Origin: Sitta carolinensis
Taxonomy: Eukaryota; Chordata; Aves; Passeriformes; Sittidae
DNA: 64,000 bases
NCBI GenBank assembly: GCA_032173965.1
Contig: CM063292.1
Location: 3,300,001 to 3,364,000, forward strand
Reading direction: 5' to 3'
The notes beneath the pieces are model-generated. The model was not told the origin of the DNA, searched no databases, and saw only the letters and a program-made list of their open reading frames with translations. A program made the position numbers and the translations under genes. Shown here in pieces: positions 33,341-48,300 of the stretch. Within the stretch, counting starts at the first letter, position 1. Each line of letters begins with the position of its first letter.

Positions 33341-36300
33341 GTAGGTGGCCCCCGGCATCCTCCCCTCCCCACCCCGGCCGGGCAGCGGTGCGCTGGGATT
33401 CCCCGTCCTCTCTCCCCGCTCGCCAAAGGGTGACTCCTACGGACCGTGCCCCCTTCTCCTCTCCCCCTCTATCCAAAGGATGACGGTTTTTACAGTCTAT
33501 TCTTCTCCATCTCCTCCTTCCCCTTCCTAAAGACTGTGACTGTTCAATGTATTCTTCGCCTTCCCTTCCCCCATTCCAAAGGGTGACTTTTAAATGTGTT
33601 ATCCCCCTTTCCTTTCCCCCATCCGGAAAGGTGACTTTTAACTGTATTATTCCCCTTGTCTTTTCCCTCCCCGAAGGGTGACGTTTAAATACAATGGCTC
33701 TACAATCGTCCCTGGAGACCAAGGGGTAGACTACGAAACCTTTAAAAGGAAGTGCACAGGTAAGCTCCGTCTCCTTTCTGCCCTTCCTGCTGCCCGGGGC
33801 CAGGGGGAAAAAGGATGGGAGGGAACTTGGGGGAACTGGGATTAGTGCTGCTGCTGCTTCCCCGTGCCCGCCCTGTCCTGCGGGATCGCCTTTCCAGCTC
33901 CACAGAGTGCAACTCCCTCAAGTCCATAGTCCAGCGGGTCCTTTGTCTCACCCTTACACTGAACGTCCTTTGGGCTCCTTCTCCCCTCTTTGCACAATCT
34001 CGCACCGCCTCTCGGTTATAAACCAGATAAAACGCGTGATAAGCAACGGCCGCCTCGTTTGGCAACGCGATTTCAGAGCAAAACCGACTCAGTTGCCGCG
34101 GCTAGAGAGATGCGGTCCAACAGATCGTTGGGAATGGAATACCTATAAAATTGCGCTGAAAACCATAGCACTAAAGTAGCTGCAGCTGGGAGGCTCGCTG
34201 GTTAAGAACACGAAGCCTGAGCGGAGGGTGGTCATTGCAAAGCCGGGCTCGAACAATACAGCCCGGCAAACAATCGCAGATGTGGCGTTGCACAACCGCA
34301 ACTGTTGCGGCCCCAGGTTTAAACGTGGCACTCGATTGTTGAGCTGCCGGCTGCGGAACGTTCAGGGGAGGAACAAAGCCGGCGGGAAATGAAAATAAAT
34401 CGAGGAGTGTTTAACTTCGTCTGATCGTGACTTTTGATGAGTTTCACAAAAGCGGGTTTTGATTTTTTTTCTCAGTTTTCCTGCTATCTTGGCTGCTAGT
34501 TAACAATGTCACCAAGTGAGGTGAGATACGGAGCGTTCTTTAATAATACTGGATTATAACAAAGTCTTCCTTACTCAGCCAGTTACTGTACAATCAAGTG
34601 CTACGATCCACCTGTATTTTCAGAATTCTGTGTCTGAACTGTGGAGGAATGGTGTTGAGCAGTCTCTGCCCTCTCAAGGCGGGGCAGTTCCGGGGACACC
34701 TCAGGGAAACAGCAGTGCCTGTCCGTGGGGCTGGGATCCCAGGGCTTGGCTGTGCTTTATCGAGTGGGAGAACTCCCAGGAACGTAACTGCGGGCGGGAC
34801 AGGTCTGATCAATCACAGGAGAAAAGTGTATTTTAGTCCTTGGCAAGGAGCCGTGAAACGAAGGTGGTTTAGGCTGCTCTGCTGTGATGTTGGCAGTGGG
34901 GTCTCACTGAGATTAATGCAGCCACTCATTTCCAGCTGCTCTTGGGAACCTGCGGGGAAAATTCTCAGGACTAAGGAAGGTCCTGTTGTGGCTGGTGTCA
35001 GAAGAGCTGATCACTGCACTGCAGGAGCTCCTTCCCACTCAACTCTCTTTAGTGGGCAGCAGAAGGGAAAAGCAATTACCTGAGATCCAGGGAATCCCGG
35101 GACTCAGCCCTTTGGAAGTTCATGGCAGTGGTTAATTGTTCCCTTAGGAGGAACTCAGGACTTCAGGATCTGAGTGTGACGTTCTGTGTCTCCTCTCCTG
35201 ACCAGCATAGCTGAGCATCTCTGATGTCTTCAGGCACCTGAGGCTTGCAGGGGAGCCTTCCCCTTTTATTTTCCCTCCTTTCCTTCATACAATCCATGTC
35301 TTTCTTTTTGTCTGAGCTGATTTTCAATGTATTTTTCTGGATGGGACCCTCTTAAGAACTTCCTCTCCTCTATTCTGTGGCAAAGGCAATCCTTTTCTGG
35401 AGTGGCTGAGCAGGCAGAGGGGCTTTGGCAGGGCACAGGCACAGGTTGGGCTGGGTAGGATGAGGATGACAACTAATGGAGGCACACACTGCACTCTGGA
35501 GTGCAGCCACATCTGTGTTCTTAACAGGGTTTATAAACAGCGTGTTAAACCAAGCTGGCCCCAAGACAGAAAGAAAGGAAATTTTCCATATTTTAGAAAT
35601 GAGCTCAGTAAGGGAAGAGTTAAATACAGGGCACCTGTGGGGTAGGCTGTGGCCTATTGTTAGCCTTTAATGAGGAGCTAAATCCCCCAGAGCTGCTCCC
35701 TTGCTCCCTTTCCCTGTTCCTTCTTTCCCTTTTTCTTGGCATGCACCTGCTGAGGGCTGGTCCCTGGCAGAGCAGGGCTAAGAAGTTGTCCTCAGAGCTG
35801 TGCACCTCTGGAGCACAGCTGTTGGAGGCTTAAAAAAAAAAGACAAGTTGAGGTGCCTGGTCCTTGGCTGAGAGCTGAAAAGGATCTTCCTCCACCCACG
35901 GATTTTGGTGCTGCAGTTGGGGAAGGAAGAGATGCAAGTTTCGGATCCTCCATCTGTGAGCAAACCTTCACCTGGCCTGCTAGACAGAGTCAGGAATCAA
36001 ACCTTGTGCCAGCAGACAAGTTGGAGCTTTCCTTCCATCTGGAAGAAAGTAGAGTTGGTTGGAATATTTCTACTGAAACAAAGTCAGTAAAAAAGACTTT
36101 TAGCAAAGGATGGGAAAAGCTGTTAAGTATTATTTTTTCTTGTTGCTACATCTCCTTCCTCCTGATCTCTTCCATCTCCTTTTACATTTCACTGGAGGGG
36201 AGAAGAGCTGCGATCAATGCAAACAGCTTCAGAAAATGTGATTAAAAATTTAAAAAACCTTGTTATCAGAATAAACATCCTTGTTTTGAATTCCTGTTGT

Positions 36301-39300
36301 GTGAGAAGCACTGCCCTGAAACGCACAAAGTGCTGCAGCTGCCTCTGGTAGAAGCTGAGCATCATTTGGTGGATGGAGGTGAGAGGAGGAGCTGGGATTG
36401 CAAATCTCAGCGTGCAAAGAGTCACCGTCAGAGCTCCCTCTGTTCCACTGTCAGCCCCAGCTATTCCAGCGCCGTTCCGAGCCGGAAACATCCGTGTCCC
36501 CGCTTTCTTTAAGAGCCATTCTTATTAAAAGCGCCTCGGTACACGTTGCTCCCCTGCCGGCCCTGGGCGGGGTCGCCGTGTGCCGATTCCTGTGGCTCTG
36601 GGGCCAGCAAGGGCTTCTGCACCAGTCTGGAAGATATTTGCGGTGGATGTGGTGTCCTGCCTTGTGCGGTGACAGAGCTCAGGGGGCTGGAAGGGGCTGT
36701 TGGTAACAGGGCTGCATTTTTGCTTTTTCCCCCCCTATCCATAACCCTTCCCATGCCCATCACTGTCTGCAAATCTCCTCGGGGGGCCAGCGTGGCTGGG
36801 GACAAAGGAAAGGAGAGAAACTGAAATTGCTTCTTTTAGAGGAAGTAGCAGTTCAGGGAGGCCGTGTCAGGAACCAGCTGTGCCCCTCCTGCCCTGCCCT
36901 GTCAGTGACAGAGGGGCTGAGCCGGGGCACTCAGGCTCATGTCCTGAGCCAGGAGCTGCTGCTGGCCCTGCTGGGGGCTCGTTCCTCTGCTGTACTCTCA
37001 GACACACGTCCCACATCAGACCTGCGTCTTATAGGAGCTGGCACGGGGGCCTCTTCTTCCTTAGATCTTCACTAAGCTGTGGGTAGGAGCAGAAGCGTTG
37101 AACAAACAGCATCATTAAACCATCACGTTTTCCCATCCCCATTTGGGGACAGGAATTGCCACTTTTAGAGGAAGGAAATGTGGCAAGAAGAGCTTCTTCA
37201 GTGTCCTTTTGCTCAGGGAGCTGGGGTGGTGCTGCAAACACAGCCTGAACCCTGCTCTTCAGCAATCAGGCTGCCCCTGCCAAGGTCTGCTTGTCTCCAG
37301 GCACTGCCTGGGAGGCAGCAGACCCTGCTTTGGAGCCAGACATTCATCTCCTGTGGCCCCCCAAGGCCAGCCCCGGTGTGGGAGCACCTCTCCTCCAGCC
37401 TAGCCCAAAGCAAAGCCAAGGAGGTTGGCTTAAGCCACTGGCACATCCTTGTTTGATCCAGAGGTGGCTGCTGGGGGCTCTTCCCCTCGCAGTCCTGCCT
37501 GATGGCCAGAGTGTCCTGCCTGATGGCCTGAGTGTCCTGCCTGATGGCCAGAGTGTCCTGTCTGATGGCCACTGTCCTGTCTGATGGCCACTGTCCTGCC
37601 TGTGCTGGCCCTTGTCTGGCCCAGGGAGCCTGGAGACCAGAGTCCAGGACGTTCACTGTGTCAGGGTCATTAAACACTCTGTGTAGACACCCCCTGTGTC
37701 TTCTGGCTGTTTTGGTTGCTCTTAACAGCACAGATTACCTCTGCATTAAACAAGGGCTTAATTCAAGGCTTCTGATCCATTTTACTTCCCAGTTCCAGCT
37801 CTTGCCTCTGCAGATGGCCTGGCTCCAGAGGAAACATTAATTTGGTGGTTAGTACTTCATGCCATCAGTATGCTTTGAAGAAAAGCAGCTGAGCTGGTGC
37901 ATTTGAAGCCAGAAAGAGATAAGAGTTGAAGGTTACTGTATGGAAGGATGTGACAGCTCTTAGGATTTTTTTTTTTTCTTTTTAATGTTTTTAATTTCAA
38001 AGTCTCATAACTGGGCTGGTGATGCTGTTGCTGGGAAGAGGGGAATGAATTACAACCCAAATGATATCCTGTGGAACTTTCGTGTGTGCCTGTTGCACCT
38101 GACTGCCCTGGACATCCCTCAGTGTCTGTATTAGGAGGCAGCAGAGCACCACATTGGTTCTGTCTGTGGTTTAATTGCATTTTTTTTTAGTGCATATTCT
38201 GCCATTAAGCAATGGAGTGGTCAGAAGACTGTATTTCCACTCCTCCTCCCCATGCCATATGTGAACAGCCGTTTCCAATGCATCTCTGACAAAAGAAATA
38301 ATGAGCCTTTTATTTGGAAAGCCCCAGTGCAGATAAATAATTGCAATGACAGCATGAAATGGGATAGTTATTCATGTGTCTGAAAAGATCAGCCCAAAAC
38401 CACACTGGGCATTCAACAGCAGGAAGAACAGAAAATCTTTGGTCTGAAATAAATACCCTATAAAATCACTTGGGGTTGACATAAAATATTAGAAAATAGG
38501 ACTAGAATTGGCTCCTAATAAAAATACAAGTTTTTGAGGGTTTAGATCAATTGTCCCAGAAAGCCTGGGCTGCACATTGAAGTGTAGGAGCTGTGAGTTG
38601 AGAGATCACCAAGGTTACGTTGGCACCTGAGGTTGTAGGAAAGATTTGTAAAAACACACGAGGACATATAATGAGATAGGTGCTTATCTGCATGGGGCTG
38701 CATCTTAAGTTGCTAAAATGGGCCTTGTAAACCAATCTCCTACTGCTTTTGTTTTTCCTCTTCGGTGTTCATCTCTCCTGCTTTCCCTTACTGGCTATTT
38801 AAAGGAAGACCTGGGGCCATGGGTGGCTTATGGAATTTGTCACCCTGCCCCTGTGCCCTCCCTGCCTGTGTGGACGTGCTCTTGGCAGGGTCACAGAGCT
38901 CTCCTGGCTGCCAGCTGGAGCCCAGGCTTAGCCTGGCCCTGCCTGTGGACAGGCTCTGGGTTTAGGGAAAATTCTCACTAATTTTTGTGGGAGTAACTCA
39001 TCAGGTCAAGGCCTGCAGTGAATGGTTTTGTGATGTTTAATTAAAATGTCGTGGCTGTGGGTCTGCCTTTGCCATCCTGGGAGGTACAGGAGCAGGGAAA
39101 GGAGAGCTTTGCACCTTTTGCCTGCTCTTTGTTTTGGGGCTTGCCTGGCCCTTCTGGCCAACCAACACCACCATTCCTTCCTTCAGGGTCCCCTTCTGCT
39201 CCCACTCTGCCCTCAGTGTCCTCCCAGGTCAGGAGGGAAATCCTGACTGTCCCTGGACCAGAGGAGCCTCTGTGGGATCATTTTCCCTGGGCACTTGTGT

Positions 39301-42300
39301 CCCTGCACTCACATCAGCCCCCCCGAGGCACCTGGAGAAGGTTTGGTGGCCCAGCAAAGCCCTGTGGTGGCCCTGGGGTCACACACGTCTGAGATGATTC
39401 AATGAACACGTTGGGGTGGAGCAAGGCAGCCCTGTGGGTTTAGTGCAGGGTTTAAGAGGAAAAAACAACGTAGGAAGAGATGGGGAACGTTTCTGTCTGC
39501 ACTTGGAGCCACGTGACCATGGGGCTGACTGAAGAAGTGGAAAATTGACAAATTAATCTAAAATTAATCCAATTGGAGCAAACAAATTAAATCTTCATGG
39601 AACCTGTCATGCGCTCTAGTGATTCACGTTGGACAGGGGACAAAAGCAGGTCAGTCCATCACCTGCCTTGCTGCCTGTGACCTTGGTGCAGCAGGCAGGT
39701 GAGGCTGGAGCAGTGTTTTCATCGTGGCACAGCCCTGGCTGGGCCATTCAGAGCCCTCAGCCCGAGAGCCGTGACGGTCTGACAGTGTATTTCTCTCCTG
39801 CAGCTATTATCTCTTGCTGATGACTCACTGCATTTTAATTTAATGGGGAATCTTTCAGTACAGCTGAACCAAAGCACTTGAGTGGATGTAGAGAAAGGGA
39901 AGGATACCATGAAGGAAATTTCTGTAGTTTGGCATCATGCTTTGTTGACAGTCAAGGGCAGCTTAATCAGAATATTTGGAAATTTTTGCCTTAGTGATAA
40001 ATAAAGAGTTTGGAGAGAAATACCAAGTGATGCTCGTTAAGGCATTCGTTGTGCTGCTCATTGTTCGTCCAGCCATTGTGAAAGGAGTCGTGCTATTAAC
40101 TGAATTAACACTGTTAATTTCTGCCGTTTGGATCTTGTGCAACCTCAAATAAAGCTGCTATTTCCGTTCTCCCCAGATCAGTGATTCGCTTCTCTCTGCC
40201 CTGAAATTCATGCCTCAGTGCCTGGGAAGGGGGCTGCACAGCACCAGGCAGGATTTCCTCTTTCAGGGCAAATCCGCGCTCCCTCCCTCTGATTTGTTCC
40301 GCTCCCCTCACTCCCAGCAAACTCCTAAAAGCACCGAGAGTGGTTTTGTGTGGGAAGGGGGTGTTGGATGTTAATGCCCTGAGATTTCCCCGGGAATTGG
40401 CACTGATGGCATTGATGACTTCCAGCGTGGGGAGTTGATCTGGCAGGGTAGAACTGATTAACTGTGAAAGAGGAAATCTGGGAGCAGGAAAGAACTTGCG
40501 TTTTGATCCCCTTATCACTCCGAACACGCTTCAGACTAATTGTGAAACTCAGCCACTTCTGCTCAGGGATTGTGACCTGCAGTTGGAGAGGCTTATACCC
40601 AGGCTGAGCTAGCGCTAAAAACCTCTCCATCCCTCCCTGACGCCCTTTTAGGAACAGAGACACGTTAATTGCTCAGGGCTCCCATTCACACTCCCCCTCG
40701 GCTTTGTGCGCAGCGCGATTCACACGGGCGCAGCCAGTTAAGGCATCACGTTTGTGCTAAATATCCCGGGCTGAAAGCTGTGGCTGCTGAACAGCCTCCA
40801 GTGGGGATGCAAACTCCGTGGGGACACAGGAGGAGACAGGAGCAGCGGCGGTGTGACCCCTTCAAGCCCCCACAAGTGAGGCAGCCCCAGGAGCAGAGGT
40901 GACTCAGAGCCCCGGTCCAGCTCAGGCGCTCATTAAACTCACTGGGACTGAACACGGTGAAGTGAGGGTTGTTGGTGCTCAGGTGATCTCATGGGTAAAA
41001 GCTGGAATGGCTGCGTTTGGCTCTCCTTAGTGTCCCGGAGCTGCTTTCAGCCAGCACGGGCAAGCACTGAAAGTTCTGCTAAGAAGCAAATCCTGCTGCT
41101 GCCAGCGAGCTGTGGGCTCCTGTAAAATGAAAGTTATTCTGACAGACAAGTTCACAGAACCCCAGAATGGTTTGTGCTGGAAGGGGCTGTAAAGGCCATC
41201 TCATTCCAGCCCCATCATAAGCAGGGACACCTTCCACTATCCCACGTTGCTCCAAGCTCCATCCAACCTGGCCTGGGACACCTCCAGGCACGGGGCATCC
41301 CTGCAACTTCTTCTTTGTGCTGCTATGAAAAAACACTGGTTTTTCACATTCATTCTCTCTTTCTGTTCTCTTCATTATAAGAGGCACATTCCAGTGCCTC
41401 TGGGACAGCCTTGGTTGGAACCCCACAGGCTCAGGGTGGGGACTGAGATGGGCAGGGCACATCCTTTCAGGGACACCCTTGCAGGGCAGGAGGTCCCAGC
41501 ACTGGATGACACTAAAGGGTCTCCCAGGACTGTTCCCAGAGGAGCCACTGAACAATCCTGAGCCTGGCCTCCTTTGCTGTCAGAGCTGGGGAAGCAAGGC
41601 TTGCTCCTGGCTCTGTTAATTGTAACGTTAGGGGATTTGCTGTCTCACTTCACCTTGGGTATTTCCTGGCTGTCGTTTCTTTTATGGCTCTAATCAATCT
41701 TGGGAAGAGGATTTACTGTCAGAACCAGGAGTCTCCACGTGCATTTCTTACACTCACCAGTAGCAGGGTAACAGAGAGAAGTTTTGTTTGCCTGCATCGT
41801 TGATACACAACTCTTTCCTTCCAAAGATCCATCTGGATTTTTCCTCTGAATAAGATCTTTCTCTTTGTTTCTATTTTGAAACCTTCAGAGGAGTTTGTTT
41901 TGAACACTACTGGCTCACATACGCACCCCTACATCCATTTTCCAGTTTGCCCAGTATTAGTCAGTGGCAAAAAAATAAAAAAGAACAGAGAGAACAAAAC
42001 AGGGAGAGCAGAGGTGGATTTTTTTCAGACTTAAAAAAGTCTTCTCTTTTATCAAGGGGAATTTGTCTTTGTCCACATTTTGGCAAATCAAAGTGTTAAA
42101 GAAGCTCTGAGATATGTCAGCCTCCAGAGAATATCCAAATTTCTATTTTTTTTAAAAAAACATTGATTTCTAGCAGCTTATTTTCTGGGGATGAGCAATT
42201 TAGAGCTGCTTCTCCCCTGCCTCCAGAGCTCTCGGGGCTCTCCTGGCTGCTCATGAGGATGTTGGCAGCCATTCCTACACCTGGAGCCTACATTTTCACC

Positions 42301-45300
42301 TGGCAATTAGTCAGCCCAGCAAATCCCTCTAAGGCACATTGAACTGGTCACAACAAGTGTGCCAGGATTACCTGGAGCCTTCTCAAACAGGTTTGTTCTT
42401 CTGGTGGGAGCCACCTCCTTCAGAAGGACTCGAGTGACCTCTGGGAGAGGAAGAAGCCATGATTAGGAATTTTCCACAATTGCCCAGGTGTCCATCTGCT
42501 CTGCTTTCTGCCACTCCTGGTGCAAGGCTCCAGCATCCCTTGGAGCCTGGGGCTGCAGGGGGATGCTGCTCCTGCTCAGGAAGGTTTCCAGCTGCCTGGC
42601 TCCATGAGTCACCAGGACATGGAGGAAGGAGCTCTGCGAGATAAGAGTCTACAAGGTGGCCAGGCTAAATTAGTCTGGAGTGATGGAGCACAAGCCAGCT
42701 GTGAAACAAAGATCAGCACAGCTCTAAAAGCCAGGATTTTCCCTCCAGGGTTTTGGAAGGAGTAGAAATAGACACCTGGACAAGAAAGATTTTTCTTTTC
42801 TCCCTTCTCCTCCCCTCCTTCTTGTAAACTCGTACAAGTGAGCCAGAAATGGATGGAAGGAGGGAGAAAGTTCATGTTTGCACAATGGCCAGTTTCTGGT
42901 AATGTTATAAAATGTGACCCTAATCCTGCTATTCTGTAAGAAAGAGGCAGCAGGATATCACTTTCTTCTCATCTTCACCAGCCCTGCAGGTTTTGTTTAT
43001 GTAACGAAATTTATGTTTGGAATTCTTTCTGTGGGACAGACTTTCTTTGCTGTCCCTCCGGTTTGGCCAATGTGGGTGAAGAGTTCTGTCGGTCCCTCAC
43101 CGATCACAGTGACCTGTGGAAATTGTATAAAAGGGGTCATTTGTATGAATAAATCGCAGTCAGATTGTTTCTCTCCAAGCTGTCTTGGAGATGCTCGTGT
43201 GGTGTTGTGATTGCCACAGCGACAGAGCCCCTGCACTGCCCCGATTCCCAAATGCTGAAACACAGGATCAGTGCCTTGCCTGGGGGTTTGGGAGCAGAGG
43301 GGAGGGCAGGGTGTTCTGGCTTTAATCCCTTTGTCCCCTTTGCCCCCGCAGATGATGTGCGATTGTTCGGCTTTGTCCGATTCACCACCGGCGATGCCAT
43401 GAGCAAGAGAGTCAAGTTTGCCCTCATCACCTGGATTGGGGAGGATGTCAGCGGCCTGCAGAGAGCCAAAACGGGCACTGACAAGACTCTGGTCAAGGAA
43501 GTAGTACAGGTAACTGTGGAAAACGCTTTGGCTTTATTTAGGGGTTTTTTTAGGGTTAGGATTAAAAGTGCGAGAAATGGAATTTTTGTTTGGACTTAGA
43601 TGTTTGTTATTTTTTATTTATGTTACAGTTTTGCTGACTGTGAGTGTTTTTATATGCTAAGTTAATAGAGTAGAAATGGCACTTAGAGTTCCGTTTTTAA
43701 CATTTTTTTAAACTTAATTTACTTAATTATGAGATGTTAACTATTTTTACTTTTAATTTGATAACTAACTATTCGTGTTTGGTGCTGCGGATTTTTTTAA
43801 CTAATTACACAAAATCACCCAAACTTGTGAAGAAGAAGGAGAAGAAGGACTAACTTACACTCTAAAACTTCTATTTTGATACATATATATATTACCATAT
43901 CAAAAAACTTTAAATTTTAATTTTTTCACTCTGTGATATAACACTTTTATTTAACTACACACAATTTCAGTGCTGTCACTCAGGTTTGGAAGCCTTTCCC
44001 ATGGCCTCAGGTCAAATGCAGTATATTTTTGAGGACCACTCCCTGTCAGCACAGAAAGTTTGAAATCCTCTGTGTCCAGGGTTTTGAGAAGTAACCTCTC
44101 CCTTATGCTCCTAGGCACCAGCTCCCATGGCTGTGTTCTGTACAAACCCCAGCAGGAGGGAGAGAGGGAAGGATTGGCTCATCCTCCAACTTAGGAGTTA
44201 ATCCTTTAAAAAGGAGACAGTTTCCTATTGCCTGTCTTCCTCCTAGGAAGGCTTAACATCTGCCCCTTGAGCACTCAGGCATAAAGAAACCCCTTTTGAG
44301 CTTAAGGCTGCCTTAGCTATTTCATGAGGAGGGAATTTATGCACTCTCCTCCTGGTCACCACTGAGCTGTCTCCCATCCCCTTCCTTGATATGGAAATAA
44401 TTCACTATTGAATAATCAGGAACGGTATTAAGCTAAGCAGGTAAAATTCAACAGGAAAACCCCACACCCTTGTTTAAACTTCTCCGGAGGCCTTTTGTCT
44501 TTGCACAGTGAATTTGCGGAGCTAATCGCCCAAAGTCTGAAGTCCCTATCGTACCAATTAACTAACAACTCTTAATAGCTAACTAGATGTGAACAGGCTT
44601 TGTTTGGCCTTGGGCGTAGCAGGGGAAAGAGAAATGTGCTCAGGCCGAGTGAGAACAAACAGCAGCCAGGAGAGGAGTGACTCGTGAGAGGCTGCACAGG
44701 ACCACAGCTGAAACCTGGCTGTGATGGAGAGGATGCTGATGTTTGGAATGTCTCTTCTGGGAAAGTATTTAAAGCAAGGTTAGCTCTTCCAACAAAAGAT
44801 AGAAGCGGCTCGCCAGAGCCTGACAAATGGGTTTGTTTATGCTCTTGGAGAACGGGCTGATGATCACATTGAGCTCCCTCAATGACTGAGCTCTTGCCTG
44901 GGTAGAGAAATCTCCCAACGGGACAGTGTGAAGGGTGAGAAGGAATCCCCCTCAGCTCTTTGGGAGTTTATATGATACAGAAGATTATATTTAGATAAGA
45001 AAATGAAGAAGATCAATACATTCCTGCCCCTCCAGAAGATAAACTCTGGTGATAAATGTTTCAGAATGACAGCGACTCAGAGGGGTCTGTTCTCCAAAGA
45101 AACTTCCAGAATGACACCTGAGAGATAGGAAAACAAGTTTCTGCTCATGGGAAGCAGCTGAAACTGCGTAATTGTAGCTGAAGATGAAATTATAGAGTAC
45201 TAATGAATGACTCATATAAGAGTCACTAAGCCCAAGATTTTCTTAAAAATCTGTTTAGACAATGTATTCCTGTTGAGTTGAATAGCATTCCTGAGCACTG

Positions 45301-48300
45301 TGCTCAGATCTGTCCCTAGGTCTGTTACATATAATTTGCAATTTCACTTGTTTCATCTTTGATTAGTAGTCTGTACAAGTTAATAATCTGGTGGAGCATT
45401 AACCATTCTTGGCTCTTACTTAAAAGCTTTCATATTCCAATTAGTCTGTACTAAAATACAGAAAGAATACAACTGGTGCTCGATACACTTTTACTGAGCA
45501 ACCTTGTCTATAAACCCCTGCAAAACATTGCTGAATGTCACAGCAATGGTGATCTCCTGTCCAGAAGAAATTATCTTGACAAGTATTTTGAATAGTTCTT
45601 GATATGCAACTTAATCCCTCTGAGTAGAGTGAGATAAAAGCAGAACTATTTTCTTTTTTTTATGCCTGTGGCCTTGCAGATAATCTGTCAAAATACACAA
45701 GAACAACAAAGTCCAACTGAAATTTAATGGAGAGAATTTATCCCAGAGCTATTTCACTCTTAAGTTCTCTTGACCTTCAGGTACATTCTCAGCCTTCTGT
45801 TTTTTTACAGAGATTATTTGAGATGTGAGTTATACATAGAAAAATACACTTGTTTGGGGTTTTTTTTCTGTAATGATAAACTACAACTCTGTGTCAGTGT
45901 TGGTTGATCATTTGGAATCAGTAGTACCCTAAGGTGGGAGATTTTTAGGAGAAAAGCCCTGAAAGGGATGTAGGTGTGGATGGACTCTGTGCAGGGCCCA
46001 CAGGTGCACTCACCCTGTGTTAGGGTGGCACAAGGAAGCTTTTTGTACAGCTTTGATCTACACAGGGGACAGGTGGGGATTCCAGAAGAGCAGCACTTCA
46101 CTCTGAGAAGCCCTCAGGAAAACCTGAAGGGCTCTTACAATCTTGCACTATTTGCCAAAGAAACTCCAGGTCTTTATTTAAGACCCAAGTGTGGGGAATT
46201 CCTGCTTTATATCCTGTGCTGGGCTGTACTGCTGAGCTGGACAAACCCCACTAAATGTTCCTGAGAGACAGAGTGAAAGCCAGCCAGCTCAGGCAGCTCC
46301 TGCCAGCACAAGGCAGCCCTGGGATAAAGAGGGTCCCACCCAGGGATGGTTACTGGGCTCCCAGAGCCTGCCACGAGGGGAACACAAGGGACATGAAGTG
46401 GTGAGGAGCAGACTCTGAACAAATGATGAACTATTACAGAGCAGAGAGAGGAGCTGGGCTGCCCTGGCTTCTGCTCCTCCTTGGAGGGGGAGCAGGTGCT
46501 GTGAGACCCACGGGGAGGTGGCTTGGGAAGCAGTGCTGATAGTGAGTGCAGGAGGTTGCCAGAAAACCTCTCAGGAAGAAAGGACAATTGATTTTTAGCT
46601 GTAATAACTGTAAAATGACAGGGATGGATCTTATCTGCTACAAATAGCTGTAGTTCTGATCGGTGCTAGAGGAGAGCCAGGTCTTCTGGCCCTACCTGGA
46701 CCTATGCTTATTACCTCTTTAATGTCGTTGGAAAATGGGCTTGGGGTTTATTGTATTTCTTTTGGATTGTAGAAAAATCCATTTGAAGAACTATCATGAG
46801 CTTTTTCTTCCCCCACAGCCATTTATTTTTCCATCCTTTCCTCCTTAACTCAGCTGGAAATCTTGGCTCAAGCCTGCAGCCTGGTCCAAGCAGTTCAGCT
46901 GGGAGCAGATTAGAAGTAAGGCCAGGATGGGGAACAAGTATTTCTCTGTATCTCCTTGAGGGTCTAGCTCAGCCCTGCTGTGTGAGACTGCTGTGCAAAT
47001 GGACACAGGGAGGAGGGGATGCACAATTCCATCTTTTTATCCACTGGGCTTCTCTCCATGCCAAGGACAGATCTAATGGGGGTAGAAGTGGCACCAAATT
47101 TCCCATGGCAGGCGGTGGCTTCAGATGTTTGGGAGATCAATTCTGGGGTAGAGTCTAAGCCTACCCCTAGAACCATCTAACCAACTGGGAACTCTCTGAA
47201 CAGTGACTCTGCAAGGCTGCCTGTGTCCTGGGCACAGGGTGACCTGGCAGGAGTGCACAGAGAGCCCTCAGCACTGCTGTCCCTGCCCAGCTGCCCTTTG
47301 GTCCCCAGGGTAGCCCAGGCACAGGGGCTGTGGCACTGGGAGGGGCACCCGGGCCTCCAAGGGGAGGGTTTTGGTGTAAACACCAAAGGACTGGAAGCAG
47401 GACTTGGTTTCCCTCTGAGTGTTCCTTCCTCTCTGTGAACTCGTTGCCCTTCATGACTGTGTTTCCTACCAGGACGTTTTAACTCTTCCTTAGGCAGCAT
47501 TGGGGTCTTTTTCCTGACAGGACTGAATTCATGTGTCCTGCAGGACTCTCCCAGCAAAGGGACTGCCCAATCTTTGCCAGCTTGTCTGATTTTCCATGGA
47601 TTTTGACTCTTCTCTGTTTTCATCAGCACTGCTTCCCCCACAAAATCATGTGCTCTGTTATTTTCCTAATTCATATTCAGGGTAAAACAGCTCTGTTTCT
47701 GTGAGCAAATATTCGAGGCATTTTATTCATCATTATTTTTGGTGAGGAATTCATCTGGCTTTCATGGTGTCAACAGCTCTACTGAGTTCCTGCTTTGCAG
47801 CTCACAGCCAGATCATTTTTTTTACTCACCTTTCCCTTTTTCCTCTGGATTCCTCACTGCACTGATGATGGTGTCCCACGAGGGAGCACCCACTGATGGG
47901 GTCCCTGTCATCACACAGAATTCCCTGTATGTGCTTTGGTATTTTCATATCAGTACAGAGTCCTGACCAGAAGATTAAACAGCTAAATTAAACCAGAAGG
48001 TTTAGCAGCTTTGTTAGAGGAAATCAAACTCACAGGGAACAGCTATGTCACAGTGGCTTTGAGAGTTACTCACGAGGGTGAGTGACATCCTGCTGGGAAG
48101 GCAGAATAAATTCTCCTCTTTGGCTGTTTTTCCTGTTCTGGTTTACTGTAATGACCATACCAAATGGATGTGGATCTACAAGAGCTCCTAGCCTAGAGAA
48201 GAGAGCCAGAATCAGCAGCTTCTCCTCACCCCGTGTCTGACACACAGACGTGTGACTCTGCAGTGGGATGAAGCACAGACAGGGAGAATTTGCAGAGCAG

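Larger units (their letters stand above)
33760..43351 (+). other. COTL1: COTL1 intron 2
   Basis: This is a 9.6-kb intron. It contains a short minisatellite near 37491-37606 and a CR1 fragment at 41153-41310, listed separately. No other exon or RNA gene was recognised. Confidence 0.8.

Noticed and set aside
32313..33344. 343-codon plus-strand frame ending in COTL1 exon 1, suggesting an N-terminally extended COTL1
   Set aside because: The upstream part is low-complexity Pro, Arg and Ala from the CpG island, and the known family start is the ATG at 33264.
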